Assembly: GCF_050947875.1 (NCBI RefSeq)
Contig: NC_134573.1
Span: 64,271,815 to 64,335,814, forward strand
Direction: 5' to 3'
Source: Dermacentor variabilis
Lineage: Eukaryota; Arthropoda; Arachnida; Ixodida; Ixodidae
DNA length: 64,000 nt
Below are positions 43,805 through 55,651 of the stretch, one piece after another (the first letter of the stretch is position 1; every line of letters starts with the position of its first letter). Made by a program: the position numbers and the translations under genes. A model generated the notes under the pieces. That model was not told where the DNA came from. It searched no databases and saw only the letters and a program-made list of their open reading frames with translations.

Positions 43805-44024
43805 GTGCACCTAGGAAATTATGTGTACATTGAGAAGAAGAAGTGGGAACAGCTCCAGGACCTAAGCCGGGACTCCCTGTTTTGCAAAAACCTGGCAAAA
43901 CTAGTGTGGGGACCAGCACTCAGGGGTAGGAGCATCACAGGGGCTCATTGTCAGCGCTTCCGGAAGAATAGCAATGCTGTTGCAAAGCCGGCATTGAGCC
44001 CCCATAAACTGGAAGCTGTGGGTA
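43805..44024 (+). CDS. BEN-domain protein, exon 5 (core of the BEN domain)
   Basis: BEN domains are alpha-helical DNA- and protein-binding modules found in chromatin factors. Exon 5 (acceptor cttacattgcag/GTG, donor GGTA/GTAAGT, phase 0 to 1) encodes the first part: VHLGNYVYIEKKKWEQL, then a helix with SRDSLFCKNLAKLVWGPALRGRSITG, then KPALSPHKLEAV. The pattern of a basic or aromatic start, W at the end of the second helix, a RS(I/V)TG turn and a KPAL(S/T)P.KL helix matches BEN domains of the arthropod type. No stop or frameshift is present. Confidence 0.85.
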
Positions 44025-44107
44025 GTAAGTATCAGTCACATTCTTGCACGTTTGTTCTTGTAGTGTTTAAGAATACATGTATTACAGTCAAATAATTAAT
44101 TTTCCAG

Positions 44108-44217
44108 ATGCATTTGATGCATATCTTACAAAATGTGGTGCCCCTAGAAAGGAGAAGAAATCACGACGTTCAAAAATGAACCGCTACCTCGCGGACCTGC
44201 TGCGAGACATCAAGTGA
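44108..44217 (+). CDS. BEN-domain protein, last exon (end of BEN domain)
   Basis: Acceptor attttccag/ATG, phase 1 in, encoding FDAYLTKCG, then KSRRSKMNRYLADLLRDIK and a TGA at 44215-44217. The final helix with a basic NRYLADLLRDIK fits the last BEN helix. Adding all six exons gives 744 bp, 247 residues, with the BEN domain from about residue 139 to the end. The compact, domain-at-C-terminus layout is usual for single-BEN proteins. Confidence 0.85.
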
Positions 44218-44233
44218 GTGTAAGAAGCCAACA

Positions 44234-44239
44234 AATAAA
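44234..44239 (+). promoter_or_regulatory. Poly(A) signal of the BEN-domain gene
   Basis: AATAAA begins 17 bp after the stop codon (44217), giving a very short 3' UTR if used, similar to the FAAH2 gene. Confidence 0.6.
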
Positions 44240-46010
44240 GAAAGATCAGGCCCTCGGTATCCTTTATTCTCATGCATTAAGTAAGTGTGTAATTGTAAAC
44301 ATGTTTACATGCAGCAAACCACGTTAATTTGAAGCCATAGGAGCCATGGAAATATCAAAATTAATCAAACACAATAACTCGATCCGGGCAAAATATATCA
44401 TTGCTATTATTTGTTGCTACTATTATTTGGCGAATTTTGAATTGCTGAATGAATCAGTGGTGCTGGTTGGTCGCATTCAGTAGTTTGTGGCTCCAAGGGT
44501 AATGTTTTCTAGCAGGCCAATACTGTATTTACTCGCATAATGACTGCACCCCCAAACAGTGTTCCCTGAAAAAATTTAAGGTAATTTTTTTAAATAGGTC
44601 CCTCTGAAGAATTGCGCAATAAAGAATTTACCGTTGGGGGTACCATTTGGCAAAAAGAAATAAACCTTCAAAGCGTTTATCCTGCTTTGTGCTGTGCCAT
44701 GTATCAGTATACGCAAGTTACACATCTGTCCTTATAAACGCTTTTGAGTGGGTGCATGAGCGCAGCAACCGTGCTTCTGACTTGCAAGCATGAAGGGAAC
44801 ACTGTCCCGCATCATTTCTCTTAATGGTGACATTAGATGCGCGATACCTTGAAACAGCTATGGCATAAACAAGAACCCGTGTCCACTGTGGAAGGTTGGA
44901 ATTATCGAGGTTTTATTCCATGTATTTGTTTGAATAAAGTATATACCGGCCATTCAACATGTGTATAAAGATTTGTAAATAAAGTGTTTTGAGTGCATGA
45001 TGATTCATTCCTTTAAATGCAGGCACACATTCCCCAAGGTACTTCGCATCTCTAAAGGAATTAAGTTTAGAAAGCATGGAAGGTATGTGCCTGGCCCAAG
45101 TCAAATGCAGAGAATAGTTACTAGGTGACCTTCCGGGGTGCATTTATACTCTTTGCTGAGCAAATATAAGTTAACCAGGCAATGCACGTCTGCACATTAA
45201 AGAGCTCCACATATGCAAAATTAGTGCATAGCTGGGCCGTCACAACAGGGCCTCATGGGTCAGGTGTCCTGCATGATATATCAAGCCTATAATTGATAAA
45301 TATTTGTTGTGCAGCACACAAAGCCCAATAGTAGCGTAAGGCAGTGCACATAAGATATACAAGGATCTAGCATCGTACTGCAGAGCACATGAGGACACAT
45401 ATCCAGTAATATTGTATGTACGAGTCACATATAAAACCTACATATAGGTGATTTTTCAGTAGGGAAGGCTATATGTAAACGCAGTCAAGCAGGTAGAAAG
45501 TTCAGTAATCTGATGAGGATATCAAGTAAGCAGCGATAGACTAGAGTGGGCCGGCACAAGACAGTAGTAATTGGAGACCGCTAGGAGATGCATTATTCCT
45601 GCATTAAATATGAAATAGGATGATGGTGATAATAATTCAGGTGGCAATGACGACTTGCAAGAAAACAATGTAATGGCAAATAACGCTTTAGCATTTGAGC
45701 AATAGGCAGGCATTGGAATGTTCTCTCCCTTCCTTCGAATGAACTTATTCATCTGCTCTCAATAGAGTTCAATCATCATCAACATCATACATTTCCTTTC
45801 AAGCACTACTCCTGCTTTTGCCCACAGTGGTCTCGCTCATTTACTCTGGCCTGTTGCCAATACAAGTAGCTTAATTAAGCTAAATCGTTGCTATCTGCAT
45901 CTTAAAAGCCTCAACAGCTTCGCTTCTGTTCTGCCACAGTGATGTCAGTGACCAATCTATCCAAACCACTCTTCTTTTTCTTAGTGCATCCCTCCAACGA
46001 CGAAGCTCAC
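44240..46010. other. FAAH2 intron between the BEN gene and FAAH2 exon, nothing recognised
   Basis: AT-rich sequence. 44520-44700 contains tattactcgcataatg-like text that may belong to a tick MITE family, but no paired end was found. No gene was seen. Confidence 0.4.
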
Positions 46011-46291
46011 CGGTTCATGTAGCCTTAGCCTGTGACGCGCCTGCTGTGATCCAATGAGCGCAGTCAGCGTGGGTGCCAAGTCCTGGGCATAGCGGCAGAG
46101 CGGCCCGGCGGACAGGAAGGCCAGATGGTGGCCACGAACCTGAGGGAACTGACCCCCAAGCCCCATCAGGCCCGGAGACGCCTTGTGGCCGAACAGGCCA
46201 TTGAAGAAGGCCGGCATGCGGATGGAGCCGCCGATGTCGGTGCCGAGACCGAGGGCCGAGCCTGCCGCAGACACCAGGCTGCCTTCGCCCC
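46011..46291 (-). CDS. FAAH2: FAAH2-like amidase, exon with the catalytic nucleophile region
   Basis: Acceptor ttcaacag/GG at 46291 (completing a codon split 1/2) and donor CCG/GTGAGC at 46011, phase 0 out. It encodes the rest of the amidase signature: GGEGSLVSAAGSALGLGTDIGGS (Ser of DIGGS is the nucleophile in the family), IRMPAFFNGLFGHK, then GQFPQVRGHHLAF, GPLCRYAQDLAPTLTAL. All these blocks and their spacing match FAAH2. The conserved cis-serine lies in GGSSGG, split between this exon and the one at 56603. No lesions were seen. Confidence 0.93.
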
Positions 46292-49200
46292 CTGTTGAAC
46301 GCAAGGGTGCTCATCCCCGAGTCTAGTACAGACATATTGTATAATGCTTAAATGGAGGACAAAAGATATCTAAGCGGGAAAACTTGTGAAAGAAACAAAG
46401 GGAAACAAGCGGAAGGGAAGTCTCAATCTGGGGCCAGCATTTCGGCAGCAATACATTGAAAAATACAAGCATCACGGACTAAACACTCGCACTAGATGAT
46501 GGCTTAGCTAGTTAGAAGAAATGCCCATTAAAATCAATACACATAACTGCGGCCACGCAGAAAGAGCGCTGAGTGACAGTGCCGTGTCTTTCGTGTCTTC
46601 CCTCTTGCCGCCGTTGTATCTTAGCTCACATTTTGAGTATACGAAATAAGGCTTCGTAAGCGTTGTACAACAAGGGCAAAAATTGAGAGATGGAGGCATA
46701 CTATATGTGTGTGTTCGTGTACAAGAGAGGGCGAAGCCAGGGGCCTGGTTTTCGTTAATGAAAACCATGAAAAACCAACAGCTAATGAAGCGAAGGGAAG
46801 CATAGGGATAGTATTTGTAGTTTCAATTGAAATGTGGAAATGATAAAGGGAAGTGAAAGTGAACGAAAAAATACAGCTTGTATTTCTCTATATCGATTCG
46901 GCCAGGCATTTGCACTACATTCATATAGTCTGCGATAGCATGTTCCTGTCTGTCCTTTTTTTGTTCTTGTTTATCGTCCGCAACGTTTATGAAGTCAAGA
47001 TGTACAAACTCATTGGAAAAGCTGCACTTGCATGCTAAAAGGCACTCACTATCCTTGTCGTTCATATTTATTGAATATTTTATTCTTGACTCAATATATA
47101 TAATGACACAAAAACAACCATCTTTTTTTAAATAAATATAGGGATCGGTACAATCAGATGTACTAAATCACAACGCAACAGTACTGCCAGCTCTAGGGAG
47201 ACTTTTCTAGATGTGGAAATTTCAGCGTAATTAAGCGAAAGGGGGAGATTAGTCCCAATGTAGGGAAATTGCGTGCTCAGACATTTATACTCGGGAACTG
47301 CTGACATAGCGATCAGTGTTGATTTCAGTCATCTCAAATTACCTTCGCAATCACACTTTTTATCGCACTGCAGTGCAGTGAACACATGTAGCCAAGTAAA
47401 CGACAGCATGTGGGTGTCCTGGGATCCTGAAAGAAGTGTTCCTACTGCTATTTTGCCATTCGTATCTCCAGCTGGGCTCTCAGTGACTGTGCACTCTGAG
47501 TGAAATGTTTGTCAGGTAACCGGCGAAACTAGCCTATGCTGCCACACTAAACGAAGCAGGTGAATCTGGGCGTAACTGAACACGCATGCCAAGCAACGAA
47601 TGCAACAATGTAGCGCCAAAAAGCTTACCAGCACATGTATACTCAAATTTATCGGGAACCACCCATAGGCAGAGCAGCCTTAGACAGAGCCCCAGTGGTC
47701 ATGTTCAGGCGAGTTTTGCTTTAGAGGAAAGATAAAATTAGCTCCATATCTGCATGCTTTCCTGCAAATGACATGTAAGTGTGTAAATGTAGTGCTAATT
47801 CAGCACACGGCACGCAAATAAAGAAATATTCACATCTTTTACATTGATGTCCTTAAGTGTCACAATGTTTTGTGATTGTTACATTCTGTGAGGGAGCTTC
47901 GACGATCATGTTTATTACAGTTCGAATAAAGTTCTGTGTAATCTTGACACGTTGCTCTACATGCAATACAAGCTTGGACTACAAAGTGTAAATGTGCTGA
48001 CGTCTTCTGTGAATACGGGGCGCTTAAGCAGGGGGCATTCTTGTAGCATAAGAACTTGCATTGTGACATCATTTCAGCTCAAGTGCGGGGACATACAATT
48101 CGAATATTCTAATACAAGCTTATATATAAATTTAAACTATAACATTTGCAGAACATTCCTAGAAGGAAAACAAATGTCTGCAGAAATAATGAAAACATTG
48201 ATTACCAATTTAATATTACAAAAATGTACAAAATTCTAAACAACGTTTTATCTCAGTCAGGGGAAAACTCAATTAGGAGGCCTGGAGCACTACATGGCAA
48301 AGAATAAGCGAAATCGCTGAATTGCCCTCTTTTGACAGCGATAGCTCTTTAGAATATTTTAGGCATTTTTTTATCTTCTGTCTCGGGTATGATCACCATG
48401 TTTATTGCAATGTTACCTTTTTTGCAAGTCACCAGAAATCTATACTCCATCTCACAAGTCGTTAGCAGCACTGTGGAAGCTGCAGGACTCCTCAGCCAGC
48501 AGGAAGGCCGAATCCCCTTCAAGATGTATTCATCTGCGCCGCGTTGTCTGCTCACCGTCAAAGTAATTCAGTTACGATGTACTTAGGTAAAAGTCTTAAT
48601 ATGCATCTAGCGCAGTGACATATGATGTACCAAGGGAAAATAAAACCCTCCAATCCTGCCAGTATTAAGACAGTTATGCCAGGAACTATATACGACTGCA
48701 CAAGGGTATCCCCTGTGTATGCCTCTTAGCTTTGGCAGAACTGAAAACAGCTTGGGAAATAGACTGAAAATTTAGGTCCAGCCAAAGATTCCAACCCCAG
48801 GCTTGCAACATTGCAGCTTCCCTTTCTTATATATATATATATATTATAGCATATCAAGCCACCTCCTCTCAGCATCAGTTGCCAGCTTTCTATTGCAGAA
48901 GTATAAGTTCCTAATAATGCTTATATTTCTTTTTCTTCGGGCGGCTTGCCCTGCAGCACATATATTCAATTGAATGAATGTTTAGAGGCCCACCTCATCT
49001 ACAAATTATGGTAGTATTATATAGCTTTATAGAAAATGTCGCTTTTCCTGCGACCTGCGACCAACCGCAGTGCATGCATTTTAGAACGTATTATTGTGAT
49101 TATCATGTTGAGTGCAATTGCCCCAAAGTACTCTTATTATGAAGTGCGAAGCATTAGATCCCCACGGAAGCGCTCTGTGCAGCACATACAGTTGCCCCTT

Positions 49201-49360
49201 GCCCTTTTCTTCGTGTCAACTTGGGGAAGCAAAAATTGCTGTGAAGGTCACCCCACCACGTGGTGACAGCTCCCCATAAAACAAGCTGTATCATTTTGTT
49301 ACCGCTTACAGATGAGATAATTTCACTGTTTTATTGCAAAGATCGGGTACCCCTAAAAAA
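46292..49360. other. FAAH2 intron, no gene recognised; (TA)n near 48830
   Basis: About 3 kb with many short frames but no motif. A short (ta) run lies at 48830-48844. No repeat of a known kind was delimited. Confidence 0.4.
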
Positions 49361-49588
49361 TTAAATTATGAGGTTTCACGTGCCAAAACCACTTTCTGAT
49401 TATGAGGCACGCCGTAGTGGAGGACTCCGGAAATTTTGACCACCTGGGGTTCTTTAACGTGCACCTAAATCTAAGCAGACGGGTGTGTTCGCCCCCATCG
49501 AAATGCGGCCGCCGTGGCCGGGATTCGATCCCGCGACCTCGTGCTCAGCAGCCTAACACCATAGCCACTGAGCAACCACAGCGGGTTC
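49361..49588 (-). mobile_element. tRNA-derived SINE, full-length type
   Basis: On the minus strand the head has box A (TTGCTCAGTGGCTATGG) and box B (GGGATCGAATCCCGG), then a body with gcatttcgatgggggcgaa, gtgcacgttaaagaaccccaggtggtcaaaatttccggagtcctccactacggcgtgcctcataatcag and a taattt tail. The same body recurs, more decayed, on the plus strand at 63685-63909. Transcription would be by RNA polymerase III. This is a very abundant SINE in hard ticks (family knowledge). Confidence 0.85.
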
Positions 49589-50095
49589 TAGTACCCCTAT
49601 GTTTCAATACAGGTTTTACGACCTCCCGCGCTATTGGCGTGGGACTACTATTCTAGAACCTCTCCGCTTTAAAAAAATGCCGCTTATAATGAAGTATATT
49701 TGCTTTTACCATGAATGGATTGCAACGAGGGTTTCGGGCATTCATTTTACATACATCAACGAAACATGGCTGGTTTTCATTGTTACCTACTTCTTGTGAA
49801 TTTTCGTGGATTTAATCTTGCTCGCACAGCTAAATATGAGAATGTAGATTGCTTGCTTTTTCATTATGACGTCATTTGTCTGGGACGCAGAATGTCACAA
49901 AGTATTATATCTTTGCTATGAGTCCATATTGCTTTGATATATTGCTGACTGCTGCCTATGTAATACGGGCCAATGGGCTTGTAAAGCTGCTTAAGAAGCT
50001 TTTTTTTTCCTTGGTCCTCGCCATGCAATCAATGGCAAAACAAGCTGCAAACTTCATAAGTAGCACAGGCATGCATCATCACATTTGCACTATAC
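49589..50095. other. FAAH2 intron, nothing recognised
   Basis: No gene or repeat was recognised between the SINE and the Gypsy 5' LTR. Confidence 0.4.
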
Positions 50096-50285
50096 TGTTA
50101 CATCGGGGTTTCGGTTTCGAGACCGAAACTTACTCGCCCTCAGGGGGTGCTGTGATAGAGACGCTGAGCCTATTTAAGGTGCCGCACTTTCAATAAAGTC
50201 TCTCTCAGGCTCGGTCCTGGTTCTTGTCTCCGTCTCTCTTCAGGCCACCTTTCCGGCGTGCCCAGCATGGTGCTCATGGTGTCCA
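50096..50285 (+). mobile_element. 5' LTR of a Gypsy element
   Basis: Starts tgttacatcggggtttcggtttcgagaccgaaac and matches 56200-56383 strongly over the first 120 bp, including a TATTTAAGG box, a caata/ttcaata signal and ttcaggc. It ends before ttggcgacgagg, a typical Gypsy start of the internal region. About 190 bp. Confidence 0.8.
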
Positions 50286-51367
50286 TTGGCGACGAGGATG
50301 AACTTTCCGTGCGGGCTGCACATCGTGAACTGCTGCCATAATGCCCACAAGAATTGCCCATTCTGCCGTTCTGCTGCCGCGGATGTGGGATCCAACGCTG
50401 CTAGCGTAACGCGTTTCATCGCCATTCGTGACATCACACTGGCGACGAGGTTAATTCGTGTGCATTGCACCTATATGCGAGTTACGACTCCCAGCTTGCT
50501 TCTTCACCGCACCTTCCACTTCTGCTGCCCTCCTTTCAAGCAGCATTTCGGCACTTTCTGCTTTTTGGTGCGACTGCGACGTTATCTGGTTGACCTTCGA
50601 TGCTACTGCAGCATCTTCTTTCCGGCTGTGCACACCTCTCGGTACTTCCGGCTACCGCTTCTGCATGAACGCAGTAATGCCCCTCCCACCATTCCTTTCA
50701 TGTCCCAGCATACCGGCTATTCTTTGGCTCAAATGGCGACGTGTTTTGCAAGCATACGTCGACAACGACGCCAAGACTACTACGCCGAACCACAAGAAAG
50801 CACTCCTCAACGCGCTAGGGGTGGAAGGCATCAGTATTTACTACAACCTCATCGAGAGTGAGGCGCAGGCCAGAGCCGATGAAGGGACAGAGGACTCCAA
50901 AGCAATTGACGTATACGAAGCGGCGCTTCAAGTGCTTGACAAGCACTTTCGTGAAAAAGAGGACGAATTTTGCACTCGCGTTCATTTCAAACGCAGAGTA
51001 CAAAGTCCTGCGGAGCCGACTACGGAATTCATCCAAGATGTTCCATGGCTCACCAAATCGTGCAAGTTTGGCACCGCTACCGACCTCATGGTTCAAGACT
51101 AGATCCTTTGCGGCTTGCAGTAGCATCAACTTCACCGCCGGTTCATCCAACTCGGTGAGAGTTTTACAGTCAAGAAAGCATTAGAAATTGCTCAGGAAGA
51201 GGAACGCGCCGATAAAATACTGCAGCAGCTTGGTGCTCTACAAGCAGACGCCATTTCACAGCACCGCCAGCCACAAGATGGCGTACGCAAACACCCATGC
51301 ATCCCGCGTGAGCCGCGCATTTACATTCGCTCGCCTGTGCAGCCGGTCGACTGCAGCGCCAACGAGA

Positions 51368-51424
51368 ACTATATATCTAGGTAACTTTTCGCCATAGGGG
51401 CGAAAAGTTACCTAGATATATAGT
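51368..51424. repeat. Perfect 26-bp hairpin inside the gag remnant
   Basis: Arms 51368-51393 and 51399-51424 are exact reverse complements (left arm core ctaggtaacttttcgcc) around a 5-nt loop, directly followed by (at)n to about 51440. This is not part of the Gypsy coding text on either side. Confidence 0.9.
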
Positions 51425-53613
51425 CATATATATATATATTCTTGCGCCATCTAAAGCGCCTAGCGCAATCCTTCCCCCAGCGCCGCCACCTCCCCAGCTT
51501 TTGCATCCTCCACGGAGCAACGGGAGCGCTGCAAGCTAATGGCCAGAGGGTCCCTGTCCATCACAATGCTGAAAAAAACAGGTAAGTTTCACTTTGTCTG
51601 CTATATTGCTTCACGGAAGTTAACACAGTGGGGATGCCGCAAATGTTCGCTTGGTATTCACTTTTGTTCTTGAATGAAACTACATGTGCGTCCGTGGCAG
51701 ATGCAAAAAAGAAAACGGGTACCTGTGCGACCGGGCCGACACAACACCTTCTAGAGAACTTTCCGAGATGGCAGACGCCGAGAGTGAGAAGGTACACCTC
51801 CCCGTCAGTGAAGGAGGCAACCAGACGCCTCTGCGCCGTCGGCTCAGCACGGCGGCTGCTTCCACTATGGCTCGCCACATTGTAGGGCGAATTTTCCTGG
51901 TTGTCCTGGTTGTGCTGTTCGCCACAAATTCTGCCAGACGTGTGGCGAGAAGGGAAATTTCTTCCAACTGCGCCGTTCATCGGTAAGTACATTGGGACCA
52001 GTCAACGAGCTGTAAATGGAAGACAATATTGCTATAAAGACGCCGACCATTCTACACATTGAAGACGCTGTCGGCGCCCTATTGCTTATGCGCATTCCCG
52101 TACAGGTGAACGTGACTCTACAGTTGATGGTTGACACCGGAGTGGTTGTGTCACTGACGAATTTTCAGGACTACAAGAGGCACTTCTCCCATGTTCGCCT
52201 ACTTCAATCACATCTAGTGACCCAGAACTGCTCGGAGCAAGTGGTGAATAACTTGGGCTTATTGTCCACAACCGTGAAGTTCCAAGATCAGTCGGCTGCG
52301 GTGAACTTCTATGTCACTGAACGCGGTTCATCACTTCTGGGACTCGTCCCTATTAAGGCATTAAAGGTAGTGATTGATGGAGCGACTTTGTCGTGTGTCC
52401 TAGCCTCGTCTTCACCACCGGACTTCGACATTGATTCCCGCTGGACGGAATATCATCAGACTTCACTGAACTTATACGGTGCAGCGGACTTTGGCAGTAT
52501 ACCGCAGGCCAACGCCTGTTCAACTTCACCAGCAGCGAGAGTGGACTAGCGTAGAGTGTTGGAACAGTCTACCTAAGGGGACTCGCACACATCATCGGGC
52601 AATTTGGAACAATGCCACGTCTGAACTTCCGTCCAACTTCAATGCCAGCGAGCATCGTGACAGCAAGCTCCACGGAAAACCCAGGTAGACCGTATATCAC
52701 GGGTCAACTTGCGTGCTGAGCGCATTACTACCAGGTTTTTCTATAGTCATATACCCATCTTGCAAATTATTTTCTAAAACAGTCAGATGCAGTTACTTCA
52801 GATATGCCTTCAGTGAATTCCGCATTTCAGTGCAGTTCACAGTCCCGAGTGCATACTTACACAGCTCGTAAAGTAGTGCCAGTGAGTATTTCATGTTTGG
52901 CCGTAAGGCAAAAGAGTTGGGCACGGTTACTTATGTTGACTAACGTGCCCAGTCAAAATGCTGCGCTAGCAGCGTCGACTGCTGAGCGTTTCATAGGATC
53001 TGAGGATTCTGCTCGGGCACCAGTTCAACGTCCTGCTGTAGTACCCAGCAAAAATGAACTCCTTGCTTTGCCTGATAGGCGTGTAACTAAACCAGTGGTT
53101 CAGTGCAGACACCTTCACAACAAATGAATGATGTGCCCAGTCCCCATGCTTTCTCTGAAACACCTAACGCTCGTGCCTCCGAGCCTTCATGCTCCCATGC
53201 AGTTCTCCATTAGTATTCGCTCCCAGCTGTGCCTGAGGAGCGCATCAGTCAATCTTCGGATTCTTTTTGATCTTGTTCTTCGCCTTCGAAGTCGTCTGAC
53301 GGGCACTTCAGTAGCTAGTAAACTCAAATGTCGTCTTCATCTCCGCCCCCAGTTTCGCCTGGTGGGTGCTTAGCTGAGCAGAAAAACTCAACAGCAACTT
53401 CGGAAACGCAACTTCATGTACCGCAATTACCTCCGTGGTCAAAAAGGCGGCGCCAGAAACCACGCTATCTGCAATATTTTATTTCATTGTCATTTCATGG
53501 GTTCATATTTTGTTATTACTTGCATTTTTGTGACATGGACAGGTGTTCAGATGTTTTGTTGGCTGCTGTGCAGTCCTTTGTGTTCCTATATGTTCATTTT
53601 TGTTGTGCGTTAT

Positions 53614-54229
53614 ACCCCTGTCAAGTGGGCAAGTTAAGTGCACTTACGGGGAGTGCACTGCGGGACCTTGAGTGACACTTTCGGCTACGCCGTGCTAAGC
53701 GCATGCAGTAGCACTAAAAAAAAAATATCGACAAACTAAAACCATGTTTTTCGTGATGTAGACTAAAATCTAAAAAAAGTTCTAAAAGGCGATTGCTTTG
53801 GTTGTATTCTAAATAAAAAACAATCGTATTCTATAGTTAGTCAAGAAAAAAACGGAAGTATTTTTCTCATAAGGCCGGCCAAGACGAATGCCTAGTCAAT
53901 CCAGAACAAGATGGTGGCATGCGATGAGGCGGCATTTGATCCTGCTAGAACAGAATATCAGCGAGTTATGCTCTGATTATTTTGTTAAAAGCTCTTCAAG
54001 AGCTAGAACTAACCTCTGTGTCCTTTTTCTATGCATTGCGTTTTGTGCCGCTGAAACAGCTGGCGGCGAGGCTACGTACTCGACCAACAAAGTGCGTTCT
54101 GTGAACGCACTCCGACCGGAGTGCACTCTTCTCCTCCGAGTACACTCAGCTTGCGACGTTTAGATTTGGGAAAGTCCACTTAAAACCGAGTGCAATCTCC
54201 GTACGTGCACTTGCCCGCTTGACAGGGGT
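53614..54229. mobile_element. 616-bp TIR element inside the Gypsy remnant
   Basis: Left end acccctgtcaagtgggcaagt. The reverse-complemented right end is acccctgtcaagcgggcaagt. An adjoining subterminal pair gtgcac..tacgg.ga.tgcact is also shared. The interior has a chance plus frame (53888-54163) without motif. A non-autonomous DNA transposon is likely. A clean target duplication was not found. Confidence 0.65.
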
Positions 54230-54561
54230 GTTGTTTGCATTGGAAAAAAGAATCGGAGTGCTCTATTTTGCTGCCTTTTGTTCTTCAGAGAGTTGGAAAA
54301 GGATGCCAAAGTAATGTATATCATTTACATATGCATAATCATGCTTCCCCTGCCTTCTGTTCAATACGCCTGCTGAGAGTTTTAGAATAGGGGTCCCAAA
54401 GAATTAGCGTCGAAGCCACTGCGCACGCGCGACACGCGAACTGCGTTTGGGTTTCGCGTCGGGCATGCTATTTCACTGATTTAATAGGAGCCAAAAAAAG
54501 TTGCCCCAAAAGATTTGCGTAAACAAACATGGCGGCACCCATCGAAGCGACGGCTTTAACC

Positions 54562-55285
54562 AATGCCTCCTTTACTATATGCCTGCCGCGTCGCTATTAT
54601 TTTTCCATTGGAGCGGAGGTTCCTGTAGTTGAGGGTAGTCGCGGAGGGATGGCGCTCGCTGCCGACCCTACTTCCTGTTGCGCAGGTGGTGACGGTTAGG
54701 CTGGCGAGGAGGAAGTAAACTTTATTGCTCCACGAAGAGTAAGTCAGCGGTTAGGCCGGATGTCTTCATCTTCTATTGGTTGATGACGATCTCCGGTCTG
54801 CATGGTTGGCGCCCCTATTCCAGGGCAATACTGAGCGTGGCTACTCGTCGGGCGTGATCCACCGGCCTCCGTTGGAGGCTAGGGTTGCCGCTGGAGCGCA
54901 CGGTCTCCCACTGCTCCGTACTCGAATTTTGTATTTTGTGGAATGCCCTATTCGTATTGCACTCCCATGTGATGTGATAGAGTGTGGGTATTGCGAGCAC
55001 ACGACCAATGGCTTGATTAGAGACCGCGAGTCCTACCTCCGGGATCGCAACAGACGCCGGTAAAAGCTCGGAGGCAAAGGAACGTGATTCCAGTTTGGAG
55101 CAGCCGCCGCAACTAGCGCTCGCAGCCGACCCTGGTTAGGGTGCCTCGTTTTTGCGCGCCCTTCTAGCACGGCGGTGGAGGGAAGCGCGCGAATCGAGGC
55201 ACCCTAACCCTGGTGGAGAGGAGGAAAGAGGAGAGGGGCCGGAACATCTCAGCTCACGCGGAAAGCATCTTCTAAAGGAGGCATT
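54562..55285. mobile_element. 724-bp TIR element with 9-bp target duplication (MULE-like), nested in MITE copy 3
   Basis: Perfect 13-bp terminal inverted repeats aatgcctccttta / taaaggaggcatt. Flanking direct copies gctttaacc (54553-54561) and gctctaacc (55286-55294) differ at one base. MITE copy 2 has a single gctctaacc at this point, so the duplication is real. A 9-bp duplication is usual for Mutator-like elements (family knowledge). The interior holds an inverted repeat ccagggttagggtgcctcg-like at about 55132-55210, but no transposase. Confidence 0.8.
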
Positions 55286-55651
55286 GCTCTAACCTAGCAC
55301 CAAACTAGGGAAAACTCGTGGTAACGCGTCAAGTTCGCAAGCTAGAAGTGACTGCGGTTATCGCTTTATCTGAACTAGCGTGTGTTAGGAAGACTGATTC
55401 ATTAGACGCCGCTGATTCGGAATTTGATTGTGGATATTACGGCTTAGCTTGGCTGGTTGAGGCACGTAAAGTTGGTTGCGCAAAACTAAGGGTGACTAAT
55501 TGTTTGCTGCTTACAGATTAACCTTTAAATTGTAAATATGAATACAGGAAATTCAAAATTACTATTATCATAAAATAGTATATTTTATTTAATTATTTCT
55601 AAGAGGTTTTCTTTCATGCCGTAGTGGCGCTGTCAGCGCAAGACGCTACCC

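Larger units (their letters stand above)
50286..54374 (+). pseudogene. Gypsy internal region: gag, protease, then a post-integrase tail; RT/RH/IN deleted
   Basis: 50458-51102 and its continuation hold a gag capsid segment (WLKWRRVLQAYVDND, KKALLNALGVEGI, HFREKEDEF). A zinc-knuckle remnant (CRTCGEKGNFF-like) lies near 51930. 52016-52549 holds a protease with LMVDTGVVVSL (active-site DTG) and FQDYKRHF. From about 52860 the text resembles the end of a Gypsy pol (PSKNELLALPDRRVTKPVVQ). The RT, RNase H and integrase cores are absent, so at least 2.5 kb seems deleted. A perfect hairpin (51368-51424) and a TIR element (53614-54229) interrupt it. Inactive. Confidence 0.7.

Noticed and set aside
50458..51102. 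214-codon plus frame as a host gene
   Set aside because: Its second half is a Gypsy gag capsid segment directly downstream of an LTR and primer-binding-type sequence. The first half is chance reading.
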